DNA from: Atopobiaceae bacterium
GTDB lineage: Bacteria > Actinomycetota > Coriobacteriia > Coriobacteriales > Atopobiaceae
DNA: 64,000 nt
Assembly: GCA_902834555.1 (NCBI GenBank)
Contig: CADFJN010000001.1
Coordinates: forward strand, 1-64,000
Reading direction: 5' to 3'
In this document: one piece after another, positions 8,160-18,162 of the stretch
Position numbering within the stretch: position 1 is the first letter of the stretch
Layout of the letters: each line of letters starts with the position of its first letter
Notes under the pieces: generated by a model
Told to the model about the DNA's origin: nothing
Database searches by the model: none
The model's input: only the letters and a program-made list of their open reading frames with translations
Made by a program: the position numbers and the translations under genes

Positions 8160-9401
8160 CTATAGGGGGAAGGTTCTCACAATTACGGAAGCGGGGTAGC
8201 CGGTCGTAGCATCCTTGACCGATGAGAATGTCACAAAGGTGTTGCACTCGCCAACGCGCGCCGGGTACTCACCATAGTCCACGCTCCTGTCAACCGAGGA
8301 GAGCACGCTGTACGTTTGGTCCGCGGCGTTAACCACAATGTAGGAAGAACGACTCTTGATGAAGTAGACGCCGTTTTTGCCGGCGGCGGCGCACTCGAAA
8401 GGCTCGCGAGAGAGATAGAGGAAGTCGCTCCCGTCACTTAACCCAATGTAGGTACCCATGTTGCCGAGAAGACCGCCAGAGCTGTAGTTTGCCTCGACGG
8501 AGACAACGAACTTCTCGCCCATGCGGCAGGCACGGAAGGGCTTCACCGAGGCGGGCATTACCAGCTGGTCCACTTTGGTCTGAAGACCGTCACCGATGGT
8601 ATAGGCAGTAACGCCGTAGTAGGTTCCCTCGCTTGCACGCACGCGGGGCGCAAGAACAACCCAGTCGCCACAGACCGTAGGCGATGTGGCAAAGCGGCCC
8701 GGAGACTCCACGACGGCTTGGGCATCGGAGGAGCCCACGGTCCAGAGATAGCAGTAAGAAGTCTCAGCGGTCTTTGAGCCAGAAGCGGAAGGCTGTACCT
8801 GCCAGATAACCGAGGTCCCGCTGCAGGCAACGGGAGCGGGGTCCCAGTCGGAGTCTGCCTGCCAGAGGGTCTTGGTCTCTCCCGTAAGGGCGCCGTTCGA
8901 GAACGCTGAGGCAAAGAGGCTCCACGCGCGGGAAATCATGTCCAGCTCTACCCATGCGTAAACCGAGTCCGAGCAGGCAACGCTGTAAATCACCGAGGTC
9001 GTAGTGCCCGTGACGGGTTTAGGTACAACCTCCTTGAGCTCGCCCGAAGAGGTTGAAAAGGCCGAGGCCACCACCATTGGATTGGCAGAGGCGCCAGCAG
9101 TGGTAACGGGAAGCCACACGCCCTCGGCAGGATGGAGGACGTTGCCCAAGGGCAGCGTCCACTCGTTACTCGCAGAGTAGGGCAGATCAACCGAGGTGAA
9201 GGTGTCGAGAACGCTTGTGCCCGTGTCCTCAGAGACATTGACGGGCTCGGCCGTGTCATTGGTATCCTGCTCGGTATTGGTGCAGCCCGCAAGAACGCCA
9301 ACGGTCGCGGCGGCAGACGCAGCCACAGCGCCGGTCTTGAAGAACGAGCGCCGAGAGATGCCAGCATGACGGGATACGCTGTTATGACGGTGTCCCAGCA
9401 C
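8160..9401 (-). CDS. Tat-exported lipoprotein of unknown function
   Basis: 413 residues. The N-terminus carries a twin-arginine motif (SRRSFFK at 16-22), a hydrophobic stretch and a lipobox LAGC with the predicted lipidated Cys40, so it should be exported folded and anchored on the outer face of the membrane. The mature part is rich in Ser/Thr/Val, with repeated Trp-containing beta-strand-like segments spaced about 45-60 residues apart, which suggests a beta-propeller. No catalytic motif is seen. The GTG start at 9401 follows AGAGG, which overlaps the stop of the upstream TSCPD gene, so the two are probably co-translated. Confidence 0.75.
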   Translation of the reverse strand: MLGHRHNSVSRHAGISRRSFFKTGAVAASAAATVGVLAGCTNTEQDTNDTAEPVNVSEDTGTSVLDTFTSVDLPYSASNEWTLPLGNVLHPAEGVWLPVTTAGASANPMVVASAFSTSSGELKEVVPKPVTGTTTSVIYSVACSDSVYAWVELDMISRAWSLFASAFSNGALTGETKTLWQADSDWDPAPVACSGTSVIWQVQPSASGSKTAETSYCYLWTVGSSDAQAVVESPGRFATSPTVCGDWVVLAPRVRASEGTYYGVTAYTIGDGLQTKVDQLVMPASVKPFRACRMGEKFVVSVEANYSSGGLLGNMGTYIGLSDGSDFLYLSREPFECAAAGKNGVYFIKSRSSYIVVNAADQTYSVLSSVDRSVDYGEYPARVGECNTFVTFSSVKDATTGYPASVIVRTFPL

Positions 9402-9410
9402 GTCGAACCT

Positions 9411-9677
9411 CTAGGCGCGTGCGGCAGCCTGGGCCTCGCGGAGGGCGTGACTCAGCTGATCTGCACAGGACGTACGACGGGGACCACAGGTGTTGCCCTC
9501 AAGGGTGTCTGCAATCTGGTCGACAGGCCGGCCCTTGACCAGCTTGCCGATGGCCTTAAGGTTTCCGTTGCAGCCGCCCTCAAAGGTGACGCCCTCGATG
9601 GTAGAACCGTCATCGCTCAGATCAACGTGGATGGCCTGCGAGCAGACGCCCCGCGGCCTAAAGTCATAGTGGAACAT
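9411..9677 (-). CDS. TSCPD domain protein (TIGR03905-like)
   Basis: 88-residue protein of the small TSCPD family. The family resembles a C-terminal domain of vitamin-B12-dependent ribonucleotide reductases and is usually of unknown function. Landmarks are the N-terminal GVCSQAI, FEGGCNGNL near 33-41, and the CGPRRTSCADQL cysteine pair. AAGGAGG lies 5 nt before the ATG. It overlaps the control signals of the Tat lipoprotein gene and follows purB by about 56 nt. Confidence 0.85.
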   Translation of the reverse strand: MFHYDFRPRGVCSQAIHVDLSDDGSTIEGVTFEGGCNGNLKAIGKLVKGRPVDQIADTLEGNTCGPRRTSCADQLSHALREAQAAARA

Positions 9678-9733
9678 GGACCTCCTTCTTCTTGCTCATA
9701 TACAGCGCGCGAGAAAGGCGCTAGCCCAACCGC

Positions 9734-11080
<1,347 letters not shown>

Positions 11081-11132
11081 CTGCGTTCCTTTCGCAGCGA
11101 GGTCTTTGGTGCCTTGATTCTACCGCGACAGT

Positions 11133-12158
11133 CTATTTGGGTGTGGAGGCACGATGCTGCTTGACAGCTGCGCGTGTGGCAGAGTCAGCTTTGCGCACAG
11201 ATGAGCTCGCCGCATTTTGCGCCCTAGATACGTAGCCCGTAAAGTCTGCGCCGGTAAGGAGCTTGATGAGCCAGAAGTAGAGAAGAAGTACGGCAAGGGG
11301 TACCAGGCACGATGTCACAATGGTTACAGCCACTGCATCAATCAGCTTGTTGAGCTGCTCGCCCACGGCGTTTGCCGCATCTGCGGCACCGGAAGCAAGC
11401 GCGTCAATCCCGCTTGTAATGGCAGATCCAAGCATTTCGAGAATGTTCTGGTCCTGCTCGACATCTTGATTGGCATTCTCCTCGTAGACAGTGGCACTTG
11501 TCTCGTCAGCCTCTTGGGCGGTCTCTTCCGCCACGAGAGAAGTCTTGTATTGTTCGTCGATGGCAGTGGTGATGGCGGCGCTCACCGGGACCAGTGTAAC
11601 CAGCGCAATGCCAACCACCACGAGTTTGAACGCCCATGTAAGCAAAACTTGCCGCGGGCCCCAATCTCTATGTGTCCATAGCCAACCAATTGCAAAGCAA
11701 ATCCCTATGGGAACAAAAATCCTAAGCCCCACCAACCCAAGCGTAGTAAGGAGAAACTTCTCTAGATAGATGATGGCGAGGACCACTGCAAGCTTTCCCG
11801 AGAGGTCTGCTAGCTGGTCGGCGATGGGGGTACCCACATCATCTGGAATGGCAGATACCGCCACAGATGCAGTTGTGGTGGTAGCGACAAGCCCCAAGGC
11901 ACCAGTCTTCTGTGCGTCGAGCGTTTCATTTACCTTGACATAAGCATCGGGCGAAGAATAGTACATTCCGACCGGGAACTCGCAGATGAGGAAGAGCGCC
12001 ACCAAGATTGCCGTCTCAATAACCCTAGCAGAGCTTGCCAAATCGAACGGCCACCTCTTGGGAGGCATGGGCGGTTGGTAGCCCGGCCCTGTGAAATCGC
12101 TCTGCTCCACAGCAGGCACGACCTTTTGCAAGGCCTCGCTAAGATTGCTCCTTGCCAT
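11133..12158 (-). CDS. Hypothetical multi-pass membrane protein
   Basis: 341 residues with hydrophobic segments near 46-67, 118-161 (two helices), 170-196 and 266-295, about five passes in all. An acidic linker around 200-240 is rich in Glu, Asp and Gln. The N-terminus is proline-rich (GPGYQPPMPPKRWPF) and the C-terminus is basic. No family is recognised. It ends 52 nt ahead of purB. A hairpin containing AGAAC-N4-GTTCT lies just upstream of the start and may be a regulatory site. Confidence 0.7.
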   Translation of the reverse strand: MARSNLSEALQKVVPAVEQSDFTGPGYQPPMPPKRWPFDLASSARVIETAILVALFLICEFPVGMYYSSPDAYVKVNETLDAQKTGALGLVATTTTASVAVSAIPDDVGTPIADQLADLSGKLAVVLAIIYLEKFLLTTLGLVGLRIFVPIGICFAIGWLWTHRDWGPRQVLLTWAFKLVVVGIALVTLVPVSAAITTAIDEQYKTSLVAEETAQEADETSATVYEENANQDVEQDQNILEMLGSAITSGIDALASGAADAANAVGEQLNKLIDAVAVTIVTSCLVPLAVLLLYFWLIKLLTGADFTGYVSRAQNAASSSVRKADSATRAAVKQHRASTPK

Positions 12159-12179
12159 ATGCCCTCCCGTCGATAGAGA

Positions 12180-12211
12180 CAGTGAAACAGAACTTATGTT
12201 CTACTTCACTG
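12180..12211 (-). promoter_or_regulatory. Dyad with LexA-like half-sites
   Basis: CAGTGAA/TTCACTG flank an inner AGAAC-TTAT-GTTCT dyad. The GAAC-N4-GTTC core resembles the SOS (LexA) operators of Gram-positive bacteria. It lies about 22 bp upstream of the membrane-protein start. Low certainty. Confidence 0.3.
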
Positions 12212-12482
12212 TACGCCATTTTAGCGTCAATGTTAATCGAAGACCTTGTGAGCCCCTCAGCGGCGCCCCATTAAGACCAGATGGCTCAACAATCGCCGCT
12301 TGGTGCAACGACCAAGCTACAAGACGAACCGGATGGCGGCATAGCCGTATCACGGGCGGAGCTCCTTAGTTTGAAATCGCTCCCATTAAACCTTCGGTGC
12401 ATGATTCCTCTAGAAGGGCCGCTCTATAGAGCATTTTCATGTGGCAAGTTTCAAAACTCCGTTCGATAGGGCATTTTCACGC

Positions 12483-12534
12483 AGACAGGACACGGGGCAG
12501 GTACGCACCAGCGCGTCCGCCCCGTGTCCTGTCT
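12483..12534 (-). terminator. 16-bp perfect hairpin after argH
   Basis: AGACAGGACACGGGGC pairs perfectly with its reverse complement at 12519-12534 around a 20-nt loop, 15 nt beyond the argH stop. The T-tract is weak on both sides, so termination efficiency is uncertain. Confidence 0.6.
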
Positions 12535-12548
12535 GACTTCCATATGTC

Positions 12549-13934
12549 TTATCGTTGCTCGTCTGCCGCCAGGCGCTCCTTGGCCTCGGCAAGCTGTGTA
12601 CGCACGGCAGACTCACCCGTACCACCATAGGTCACGCGGGCGTTTGCAATACCTGCAGGGTCGAGGTCCTGGGCAATGTCATCCCCAAAGAGGGGGCTTG
12701 CGGCCTGGAACTCCTCTGCCGTCAGGTCCTCAAGGCCCTTGCCGTGCTTCTCGCAGTAAAGCACCAGCTTGCCCACAACCTCGTGGGCCTCACGGAACGG
12801 CATACCCTTTTTGGCCAGATAGTCGGCAACATCCGTGGCGGCGGTAAAGCCCTTGCCCGCCTGCGCAAGCATGACATTGGCGTTCACGGTCATGGTCTCG
12901 AGCATCCCCGAGGCAATCGCCATACAGTCGAGCAAGGTCTTAGCCGCATCCGCAGGGCCCTCCTTGCACTCCTGGAGGTCCTTGTTGTAGGCAAGCGGAA
13001 GCGACTTCATGGTAGTGAGCAGTGCCATGAGGTCACCGTAGACGCGGCCGGTCTTACCGCGCGTGAGCTCGGCAAAGTCGGGGTTCTTCTTCTGTGGCAT
13101 GATGGACGAGCCGGTGGAGTAGCTGTCCGAGAGTGTGATGAAGCCAAACTCCGTGCTACTCCACAGGACAATCTCCTCGCACAGTCGCGAGAGGTGCATC
13201 ATGCTCACGGCACAGGCGTAGTCAAGATCGAGCAGGTAGTCGCGGTCCGAGACGGCGTCCATCGAGTTGGGAATCGCGTGGTCAAAGCCCAGGAGCTGGG
13301 TGGTGTAGTCGCGGTCGAGCGGATAGGTGGTGCCGGCAAGCGCAGCCGATCCCAGCGGGTTGGCGTCGGCTGCAGTGCGGGCAGCGACAAGACGCGTGTA
13401 GTCGCGCGAGAACATCCAGAAGTACGCCAGCATGTGGTGCGAGAAGAGCACTGGCTGCGCGTGTTGCAGGTGCGTGTACCCCGGCATCACCACGCCAAGG
13501 TTCTTCTCGGCAACACTCAATAGAGTGCGACGCAGCTCGACGTTGCCCTCAAGAAGCTCCTCGCAGAGGCGCTTGGCGTAGAGACGGATGTCGGTCGCCA
13601 CCTGGTCGTTGCGCGAGCGGCCCGTGTGCAGGCGCGCGCCAGGCGTACCGATGTCTGCTGTGAGGGCCTTCTCGACGGCCATGTGGACGTCCTCGTCGTT
13701 AACGTCCCAGGCAAAGGTGCCGTTCGCAATCTCCCCCGAGATCTTCTCCAGTCCAGCGTCGATGGCCGCAGCATCGTCGCTGGAGATGATGCCCTGCTTG
13801 GCCAGCATCTTGGCGTGCGCGCGCGAGCCCCTGATGTCCTCCTGCGCCATGGCCTTGTCGTCCTCGAGCGATGCGCCAAACTCCTGAGTGAAGGCATCGA
13901 CGCCCTTCTCGAACCTACCGCCCCACAGTGCCAT
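12549..13934 (-). CDS. argH: Argininosuccinate lyase
   Basis: 461 residues, fumarase superfamily. It splits argininosuccinate into arginine and fumarate, the last step of arginine synthesis. The signature GSSIMPQKKNPDF is present, as are TAGRSRNDQ-like (HTGRSRNDQVATD) and YTHLQHAQP motifs. The start at 13934 has GAGAGGGG upstream. It lies 159 bp downstream of argG on the same strand, with a terminator-like hairpin between them, so expression of the two may be partly uncoupled. Confidence 0.96.
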   Translation of the reverse strand: MALWGGRFEKGVDAFTQEFGASLEDDKAMAQEDIRGSRAHAKMLAKQGIISSDDAAAIDAGLEKISGEIANGTFAWDVNDEDVHMAVEKALTADIGTPGARLHTGRSRNDQVATDIRLYAKRLCEELLEGNVELRRTLLSVAEKNLGVVMPGYTHLQHAQPVLFSHHMLAYFWMFSRDYTRLVAARTAADANPLGSAALAGTTYPLDRDYTTQLLGFDHAIPNSMDAVSDRDYLLDLDYACAVSMMHLSRLCEEIVLWSSTEFGFITLSDSYSTGSSIMPQKKNPDFAELTRGKTGRVYGDLMALLTTMKSLPLAYNKDLQECKEGPADAAKTLLDCMAIASGMLETMTVNANVMLAQAGKGFTAATDVADYLAKKGMPFREAHEVVGKLVLYCEKHGKGLEDLTAEEFQAASPLFGDDIAQDLDPAGIANARVTYGGTGESAVRTQLAEAKERLAADEQR

Positions 13935-14006
13935 GCGTGCCCCTCTCGATACCGTGCCAGTGTGCCTGCTAGCTTACCGCAACAGCTCGCGTAAACGAGC
14001 TGGTAG

Positions 14007-14038
14007 AAAAGCCGCCGCCGGGCGCTCCCGACGGCGGC
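14007..14038 (-). terminator. Terminator-like hairpin between argG and argH
   Basis: GCCGCCG (14011-14017) pairs with CGGCGGC (14032-14038). On the minus strand TTTT follows the stem. It may reduce read-through from argG into argH. Confidence 0.6.
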
Positions 14039-14093
14039 ATCGCTTCCCACATGCTTCTAGGGCGGGCCGAGTCTGTCCCACCCGGTAGCGAAC

Positions 14094-15314
14094 CTACTGC
14101 AGCTTGGAGCCGGGGCCCTGGACGCGAGACCAGGTCTTGGACTGCAGGCCGTGGATGGTGATGAAGCCCTTGGAGGCCGTGTGGTCAAAGGTGTCGCCCT
14201 CGTCGTAGGTGGCCAGGTTGTAGTCGTACAGGCTGTACGGCGAGCGCAGGCCGTCGACGAACAGGCCACCCTTGCAGAGCTTGATACGAACCTCGCCGGT
14301 GACGTACTTCTGCGTGTAGGCGTTGTACGCGTCGATGGCCTCACGGTTCTGCGAGTACCAGAGGCCACGGTAAACCGTGGAAGCCCACTCGACGTCGAGC
14401 TTGGCCTTCTGCTTCAGGGTCTCGGCGTCGAGGCACAGGGTCTCGAGCGACTGGTGGGCCTGGATGAGCAGCAGAGCGGCGGGGCACTCGTAGCACTCGC
14501 GGCTCTTGATACCCACGACGCGGTCCTCGATCATGTCGATGCGGCCAAAGCCGTTGCGACCGGCAATCTCGTTGGCCTTGATGATGCAGTCGAGCAGCGA
14601 CATCTTCTCGCCGTTGATCGAGACGGGCAGGCCGCCCTCAAAGCCAATGACCACGGTCTCGGGGTCGGCGGGGCAGTCCTCAGGGTTCTTGGTCATCGTC
14701 CAGATGTCCGAGGGCGGCTCGTTCCAGGTGTCCTCGAGCACGCCGCACTCGATGGCGCGGCCCCACAGGTTGTCATCGATGGAGTAGGGCTTCTTGTGGG
14801 TGGTGGGCACGGGCACGCCGTGGGCCTTGGCCCACTCCATCTCGGAGTCACGCGTGGTGAGATCCCACTCACGCACTGGCGCGATGATCTCGAGGGACGG
14901 GTCGAGGGCGCGGATGGAGGTCTCGAAACGCACCTGGTCGTTGCCCTTGCCGGTGCAGCCGTGAGCGATGTACTTGGCACCGTACTCGTGCGCGATGTCC
15001 ACGAGGTGCTTGGAGATGATGGGGCGAGAAAGCGCGGAGAGCAGCGGGTAGATGCCCTCGTACTTGCCGTTAGCCCAGATGGCCTTGGACACGATGGTCT
15101 CAGCGTACTCCTCGCGCATGTCGACTGCCTCGGAAGCGATGGCGCCCATGTCGAGGGCCTTCTGCTTGATCCAGGAGAGGTCCTTCTCGTCCTGGCCTAC
15201 GTTGCCGCAGATGGCGATGACGTCCATGTTCTTCTCGACCTGCAGCCACTTCACGATGACGGACGTGTCCAGACCACCGGAATACGCGAGGACGACCTTT
15301 TCCTTCTCAGCCAT
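14094..15314 (-). CDS. argG: Argininosuccinate synthase
   Basis: 406 residues. It condenses citrulline and aspartate using ATP. The N-terminal ATP pyrophosphatase motif AYSGGLDTSVI is at residues 10-20, with GCTGKGNDQVRFE and the substrate-binding DDNLWGRAIECG further on. The start at 15314 is preceded by AAAGGTGCACC. Other arginine-pathway genes are absent from the window, so citrulline presumably comes from elsewhere, for example carbamoyl-phosphate or deiminase routes (inference). Confidence 0.96.
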   Translation of the reverse strand: MAEKEKVVLAYSGGLDTSVIVKWLQVEKNMDVIAICGNVGQDEKDLSWIKQKALDMGAIASEAVDMREEYAETIVSKAIWANGKYEGIYPLLSALSRPIISKHLVDIAHEYGAKYIAHGCTGKGNDQVRFETSIRALDPSLEIIAPVREWDLTTRDSEMEWAKAHGVPVPTTHKKPYSIDDNLWGRAIECGVLEDTWNEPPSDIWTMTKNPEDCPADPETVVIGFEGGLPVSINGEKMSLLDCIIKANEIAGRNGFGRIDMIEDRVVGIKSRECYECPAALLLIQAHQSLETLCLDAETLKQKAKLDVEWASTVYRGLWYSQNREAIDAYNAYTQKYVTGEVRIKLCKGGLFVDGLRSPYSLYDYNLATYDEGDTFDHTASKGFITIHGLQSKTWSRVQGPGSKLQ

Positions 15315-15733
15315 GTTGGTGCACCTTTCTGTTGTTGGGCCTTGATACCCCTTGCAGACATGCGAACAAACGAGCGCCGTGGTTGTTTCGCGGCGTCACG
15401 AAGAGCCCCCGATCGTGCCGGGCGCTGCTGGGTGCCTTGTCTAGAACTGTTTGTGAAGGGTAGGACGACAAGAACCTATGCCAGCGCGCGCGACATCGCG
15501 GGGCTGATTCGTCGGTTCTGGCGTCGAAGGGAGACCGTGCCATGGCTGCGTGCAGTGCAAATCATGCGTTGGTCACCCCTTCAAAAAAGTGGCGCGCGAT
15601 GCCTCGCGCGGCTGTCGTTGCTATGCGCGACTATAGGCCCGCATGGGGTGGGCTGGCAAGTGCGTATGAGAAAAGAATTCTGCTTGAAACAAACGACAAG
15701 GCAATTCTTTGCCTGCAAACGCCGGCACAACGC
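15315..15733. other. Intergenic region upstream of argG, nothing coding
   Basis: Between argG and the tRNA-Lys terminator. I looked for a T-box, an ARG box and small genes on both strands and saw none. The argG promoter must lie here. TATAGTCGCGC on the minus strand near 15630 is a possible -10 region without a good -35. Confidence 0.4.
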
Positions 15734-15768
15734 AAAAGCAGGCCACAGCCACATAGGCCATGACCTGC
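15734..15768 (-). terminator. Terminator of tRNA-Lys
   Basis: On the minus strand GCAGGTCA and TGGCCTGC form an 8-bp stem with one G-U pair, followed by TTTTG. It is directly downstream of tRNA-Lys and resembles the tRNA-Arg terminator stem. Confidence 0.7.
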
Positions 15769-15777
15769 TGTTTCTCG

Positions 15778-15853
15778 TGGTGCGCCCTGAGGGGGTCGAA
15801 CCCTCGACCTTGGGATTAAAAGTCCCCTGCTCTACCAACTGAGCTAAGAGCGC
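15778..15853 (-). tRNA. tRNA-Lys (TTT)
   Basis: 76-nt cloverleaf with encoded CCA on the minus strand. Acceptor GCGCTCT pairs with AGGGCGC and the D arm reads TAGCTCAGTTGGTAGAGCA. The anticodon loop CTTTTAA gives TTT. Confidence 0.95.
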
Positions 15854-15914
15854 ATGCAGTGGCAAAGCCACTATAGCAGCGCAATTCTACCACGTGGCGA
15901 ACTCAGGGCTAGCC

Positions 15915-17195
15915 CTACTCCCATGGCCACTGGCCATTGATGAAGACAGGGGTCTCGGTACCGTCGGTAGCGACGCCCCAGATGTTGAGGTCATCGGAAC
16001 CCACCATAAAGTCCACGTGCGTGTGGCTCTGGTTGACGCCGGCAGCCATGAGCTGCTCCTTGTCCATCGAGAGGCCACCCTTCACGCATTCGGGGAAGCC
16101 CATGCCCAGCGCAAGGTGGCAGCTGGCATTCTCGTCATACAGGGTGTCATAGAAGAGGATCCCGCTCTGACGAATGGGCGTGTTCTTGGAGACGAGCGCA
16201 ACCTCTCCAAGACGCACGGCATTTTCGTCTGTCTCGAGGATGTGCTGCAGGACATCCTTGCCCGCCTTGGCGCCATAGTCCACCACAGCACCACCCTCGA
16301 AGCGCAACCAGAAGTCACGCACCGTCTGTCCGTTGTGCACGAGCGGCAGCGCGGAATACACGATGCCATCAACGCGCATGCGGTCAGGCGAGGTAAAGAC
16401 CTCCTCGGTGGGGATATTGGGGAAGAATACCGTGCCGTCCTGGAGCCTGCCGGCACCGCCCTCCCAGATGTGGCCCTCGGTAAGACCAACGGTAAGATCC
16501 GTGCCGTTGGAAGAGGCGTAGCGCAGCGCCGAGAAGTGCTTGCGATTGAGCATGCGCTTGGTCTGCTCGAACGAGGCGTTGTGCGTCTCCCATGCGCTCT
16601 CTGGGTCGTCGCCCTCGGCACGAGAGGTCTCGAGAATGGCCACCCACAGGCGGTAGACCGCCTCGGCCGGGGAGAGCTCGGGGAAGACCTCGCGAGCCCA
16701 CGCGCTTACGGGAACACCGGCAATGCACCAGGCGTTACGCCCAAAATCCATGCCATCGCGGAACGACTTGCACTGCTCGTTGCGAGCGCGCGATGCGGTG
16801 GCCGGCTTGGCGGGATCAATGCCCTTAAGCGATGACGGGTCAGCCCCCTCGAGGAACAGAAACGCCGCACCGGCTTCCGCAAGGGAGTTAAGCTGCTCGC
16901 GCTGCCAGGAGGGAACCGTCTCGAACCAAGACGTGGGGACGTTCTCGTACGTCATGCGAGTCACTTGGTCATCGTGCCAGATCACCGTCACGTGGCCTGC
17001 GCCAATACGGTATGCAGCACGGACAACCCTGCGCGCGAAGTCAGCACGCTCGACGGGGGCCGACAGCACAAGTTCCTGCTCGGGGTGAAGAGCAACGCCC
17101 TTCTTTACCAGCAGGTTTGCATAACGATCAAGCTGCTCCGAGATGGCTTCGGTTGCCAGGCGGCATTCTTCGTCCGTCATGGGAATGGCAGTCAT
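15915..17195 (-). CDS. M29-family aminopeptidase
   Basis: 426-residue metallo-aminopeptidase of the AmpS/PepS/AmpT type (MEROPS M29), a cytoplasmic enzyme that removes N-terminal residues from peptides. The conserved C-terminal SHTHVDFMVGSDDLNI, with its metal-ligating His and Asp, is present, and so are EEVFTSPD and DENASCHLALG. The start at 17195 has AAGGG upstream; the open frame continues into the neighbouring tRNA-Gly, which cannot be coding. Amino-acid fermentation would fit such an enzyme (inference). Confidence 0.9.
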   Translation of the reverse strand: MTAIPMTDEECRLATEAISEQLDRYANLLVKKGVALHPEQELVLSAPVERADFARRVVRAAYRIGAGHVTVIWHDDQVTRMTYENVPTSWFETVPSWQREQLNSLAEAGAAFLFLEGADPSSLKGIDPAKPATASRARNEQCKSFRDGMDFGRNAWCIAGVPVSAWAREVFPELSPAEAVYRLWVAILETSRAEGDDPESAWETHNASFEQTKRMLNRKHFSALRYASSNGTDLTVGLTEGHIWEGGAGRLQDGTVFFPNIPTEEVFTSPDRMRVDGIVYSALPLVHNGQTVRDFWLRFEGGAVVDYGAKAGKDVLQHILETDENAVRLGEVALVSKNTPIRQSGILFYDTLYDENASCHLALGMGFPECVKGGLSMDKEQLMAAGVNQSHTHVDFMVGSDDLNIWGVATDGTETPVFINGQWPWE

Positions 17196-17270
17196 GGTGA
17201 TGGTCCCTTCGGGTTTGGTGCGTGGCGCGCCCATGCTAAGGCGCTTACTCTCATATGGGTTAGTACCCAT

Positions 17271-17293
17271 AAAAAGGGCCCCCGAAGGGGCCC
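17271..17293 (-). terminator. Terminator of tRNA-Gly
   Basis: GGGCCCC/GGGGCCC stem (17276-17282 with 17287-17293), 4-nt loop, and TTTTT on the minus strand. A textbook rho-independent terminator just after tRNA-Gly. Confidence 0.88.
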
Positions 17294-17302
17294 GATGTAT
17301 CC

Positions 17303-17377
17303 TGGAGCGGGCAACGGGATTCGAACCCGCGGATGATGGCTTGGGAAGCCATTGCCTTACCACTTGGCGATGCCCGC
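17303..17377 (-). tRNA. tRNA-Gly (CCC)
   Basis: 75-nt cloverleaf with encoded CCA. Acceptor GCGGGCA pairs with TGCCCGC. Anticodon stem ATGGC/GCCAT encloses loop TTCCCAA, giving CCC. Confidence 0.94.
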
Positions 17378-17485
17378 ATGTGTCGTGATTTTATCACAGC
17401 AAGCCGACGGAGTGGCCCCACTCCGTAACTTGGTCGATTGTCTACCGCCGCCAGCCACGGTCAGCGCACGCCCAGACCCAAGTAG

Positions 17486-17860
17486 CTACAGGTAAACGTC
17501 TGCTTCCTCGCGGCCAAACTTGTGCAGTAGCTCATGGCATGGCCTGCAGGCCGCACAGTCGCAGAACTTGGCGCCGGCATTCTTGCGCTCCTCGGAGTGG
17601 GCCAGCATCTTTGCGGCACCCTCCTCGCCAAAGACCTTCTTGCCGGTGTCAGAGTCCACAAAGCCGATAAGGTCATCGATGGTGGTCTGGTGCGCACTAA
17701 TGGCGTCGAGCAATGTGTTTGTTGCAGCATCTGCGTCAACGCCCCCAGCAACGGCGTCCTTCCATGCCTGCGCCGCACGCTTGGTCTCTGCTGAGGCCGA
17801 CGGAGCCGCGAGCATTTCGCCAACCTTCGATGCGGTGTAGTCCAAGAGCTGCTTGTCCAT
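17486..17860 (-). CDS. Conserved small protein with C-terminal Cys cluster
   Basis: 124 residues, mostly alpha-helical by composition. Near the C-terminus a tight cluster Cys100-x-Cys102-x2-Cys105-x2-Cys108-His109 (FCDCAACRPCHELL) could bind a metal or Fe-S centre. The start at 17860 follows AAGGGG and was preferred over the upstream ATG at 17884. There is no signal peptide and no recognised domain. It lies between tRNA-Gly and the large surface protein, which is on the opposite strand. Confidence 0.7.
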   Translation of the reverse strand: MDKQLLDYTASKVGEMLAAPSASAETKRAAQAWKDAVAGGVDADAATNTLLDAISAHQTTIDDLIGFVDSDTGKKVFGEEGAAKMLAHSEERKNAGAKFCDCAACRPCHELLHKFGREEADVYL

Positions 17861-18162
17861 TCTTACCCCTTTCTTGTGAGTCACGATTTCCCGCTGGTAG
17901 GTATACCCAAACCATCTTGGATTTGGCGAGCAATACAGTCCTCGAAACCCATTGCCAAGGTCGGTACATATTTCTCGCTACGCATTTTGGTTGAAAAGGA
18001 CGTCATTGTGACAGACATGTTTTGCAAGCTTACGAGTACTGCTGTAGATAACTCTGCAAGCCGAGTGCAAGTTGCCTGCACGCGCAGTGTCAAAAGAGTG
18101 CAAGCTCTTCCCTCTAGCCTTGGTCCCCCTCAACAGGCCCATCGACGCATGGAGGAGGACGC
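17861..18162. other. Divergent intergenic region upstream of the surface protein
   Basis: Carries the promoters of the Cys-cluster gene (minus) and the large adhesin (plus), not resolved by eye. Short repeats of the form RGTGCAAG occur near 18064 and 18097. A 70-codon minus-strand frame exists but has no ribosome-binding site. Confidence 0.4.

Larger units (their letters stand above)
12159..12548. other. Intergenic region with hairpins and short direct repeats
   Basis: Between the argH stop and the 341-residue membrane-protein gene. It contains an upstream hairpin (12180-12211), two near-copies of ATAGRGCATTTTCAYG (about 12428 and 12468, 40 bp apart) and a 16-bp perfect hairpin behind argH. 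No frame looks coding. Confidence 0.5.

Noticed and set aside
15315..15733. T-box or arginine operator upstream of argG
   Set aside because: No T-box core or convincing ARG-box pair on either strand.
17881..18093. 70-codon minus-strand frame upstream of the Cys-cluster gene
   Set aside because: No ribosome-binding site at any start and no family; probably promoter DNA.
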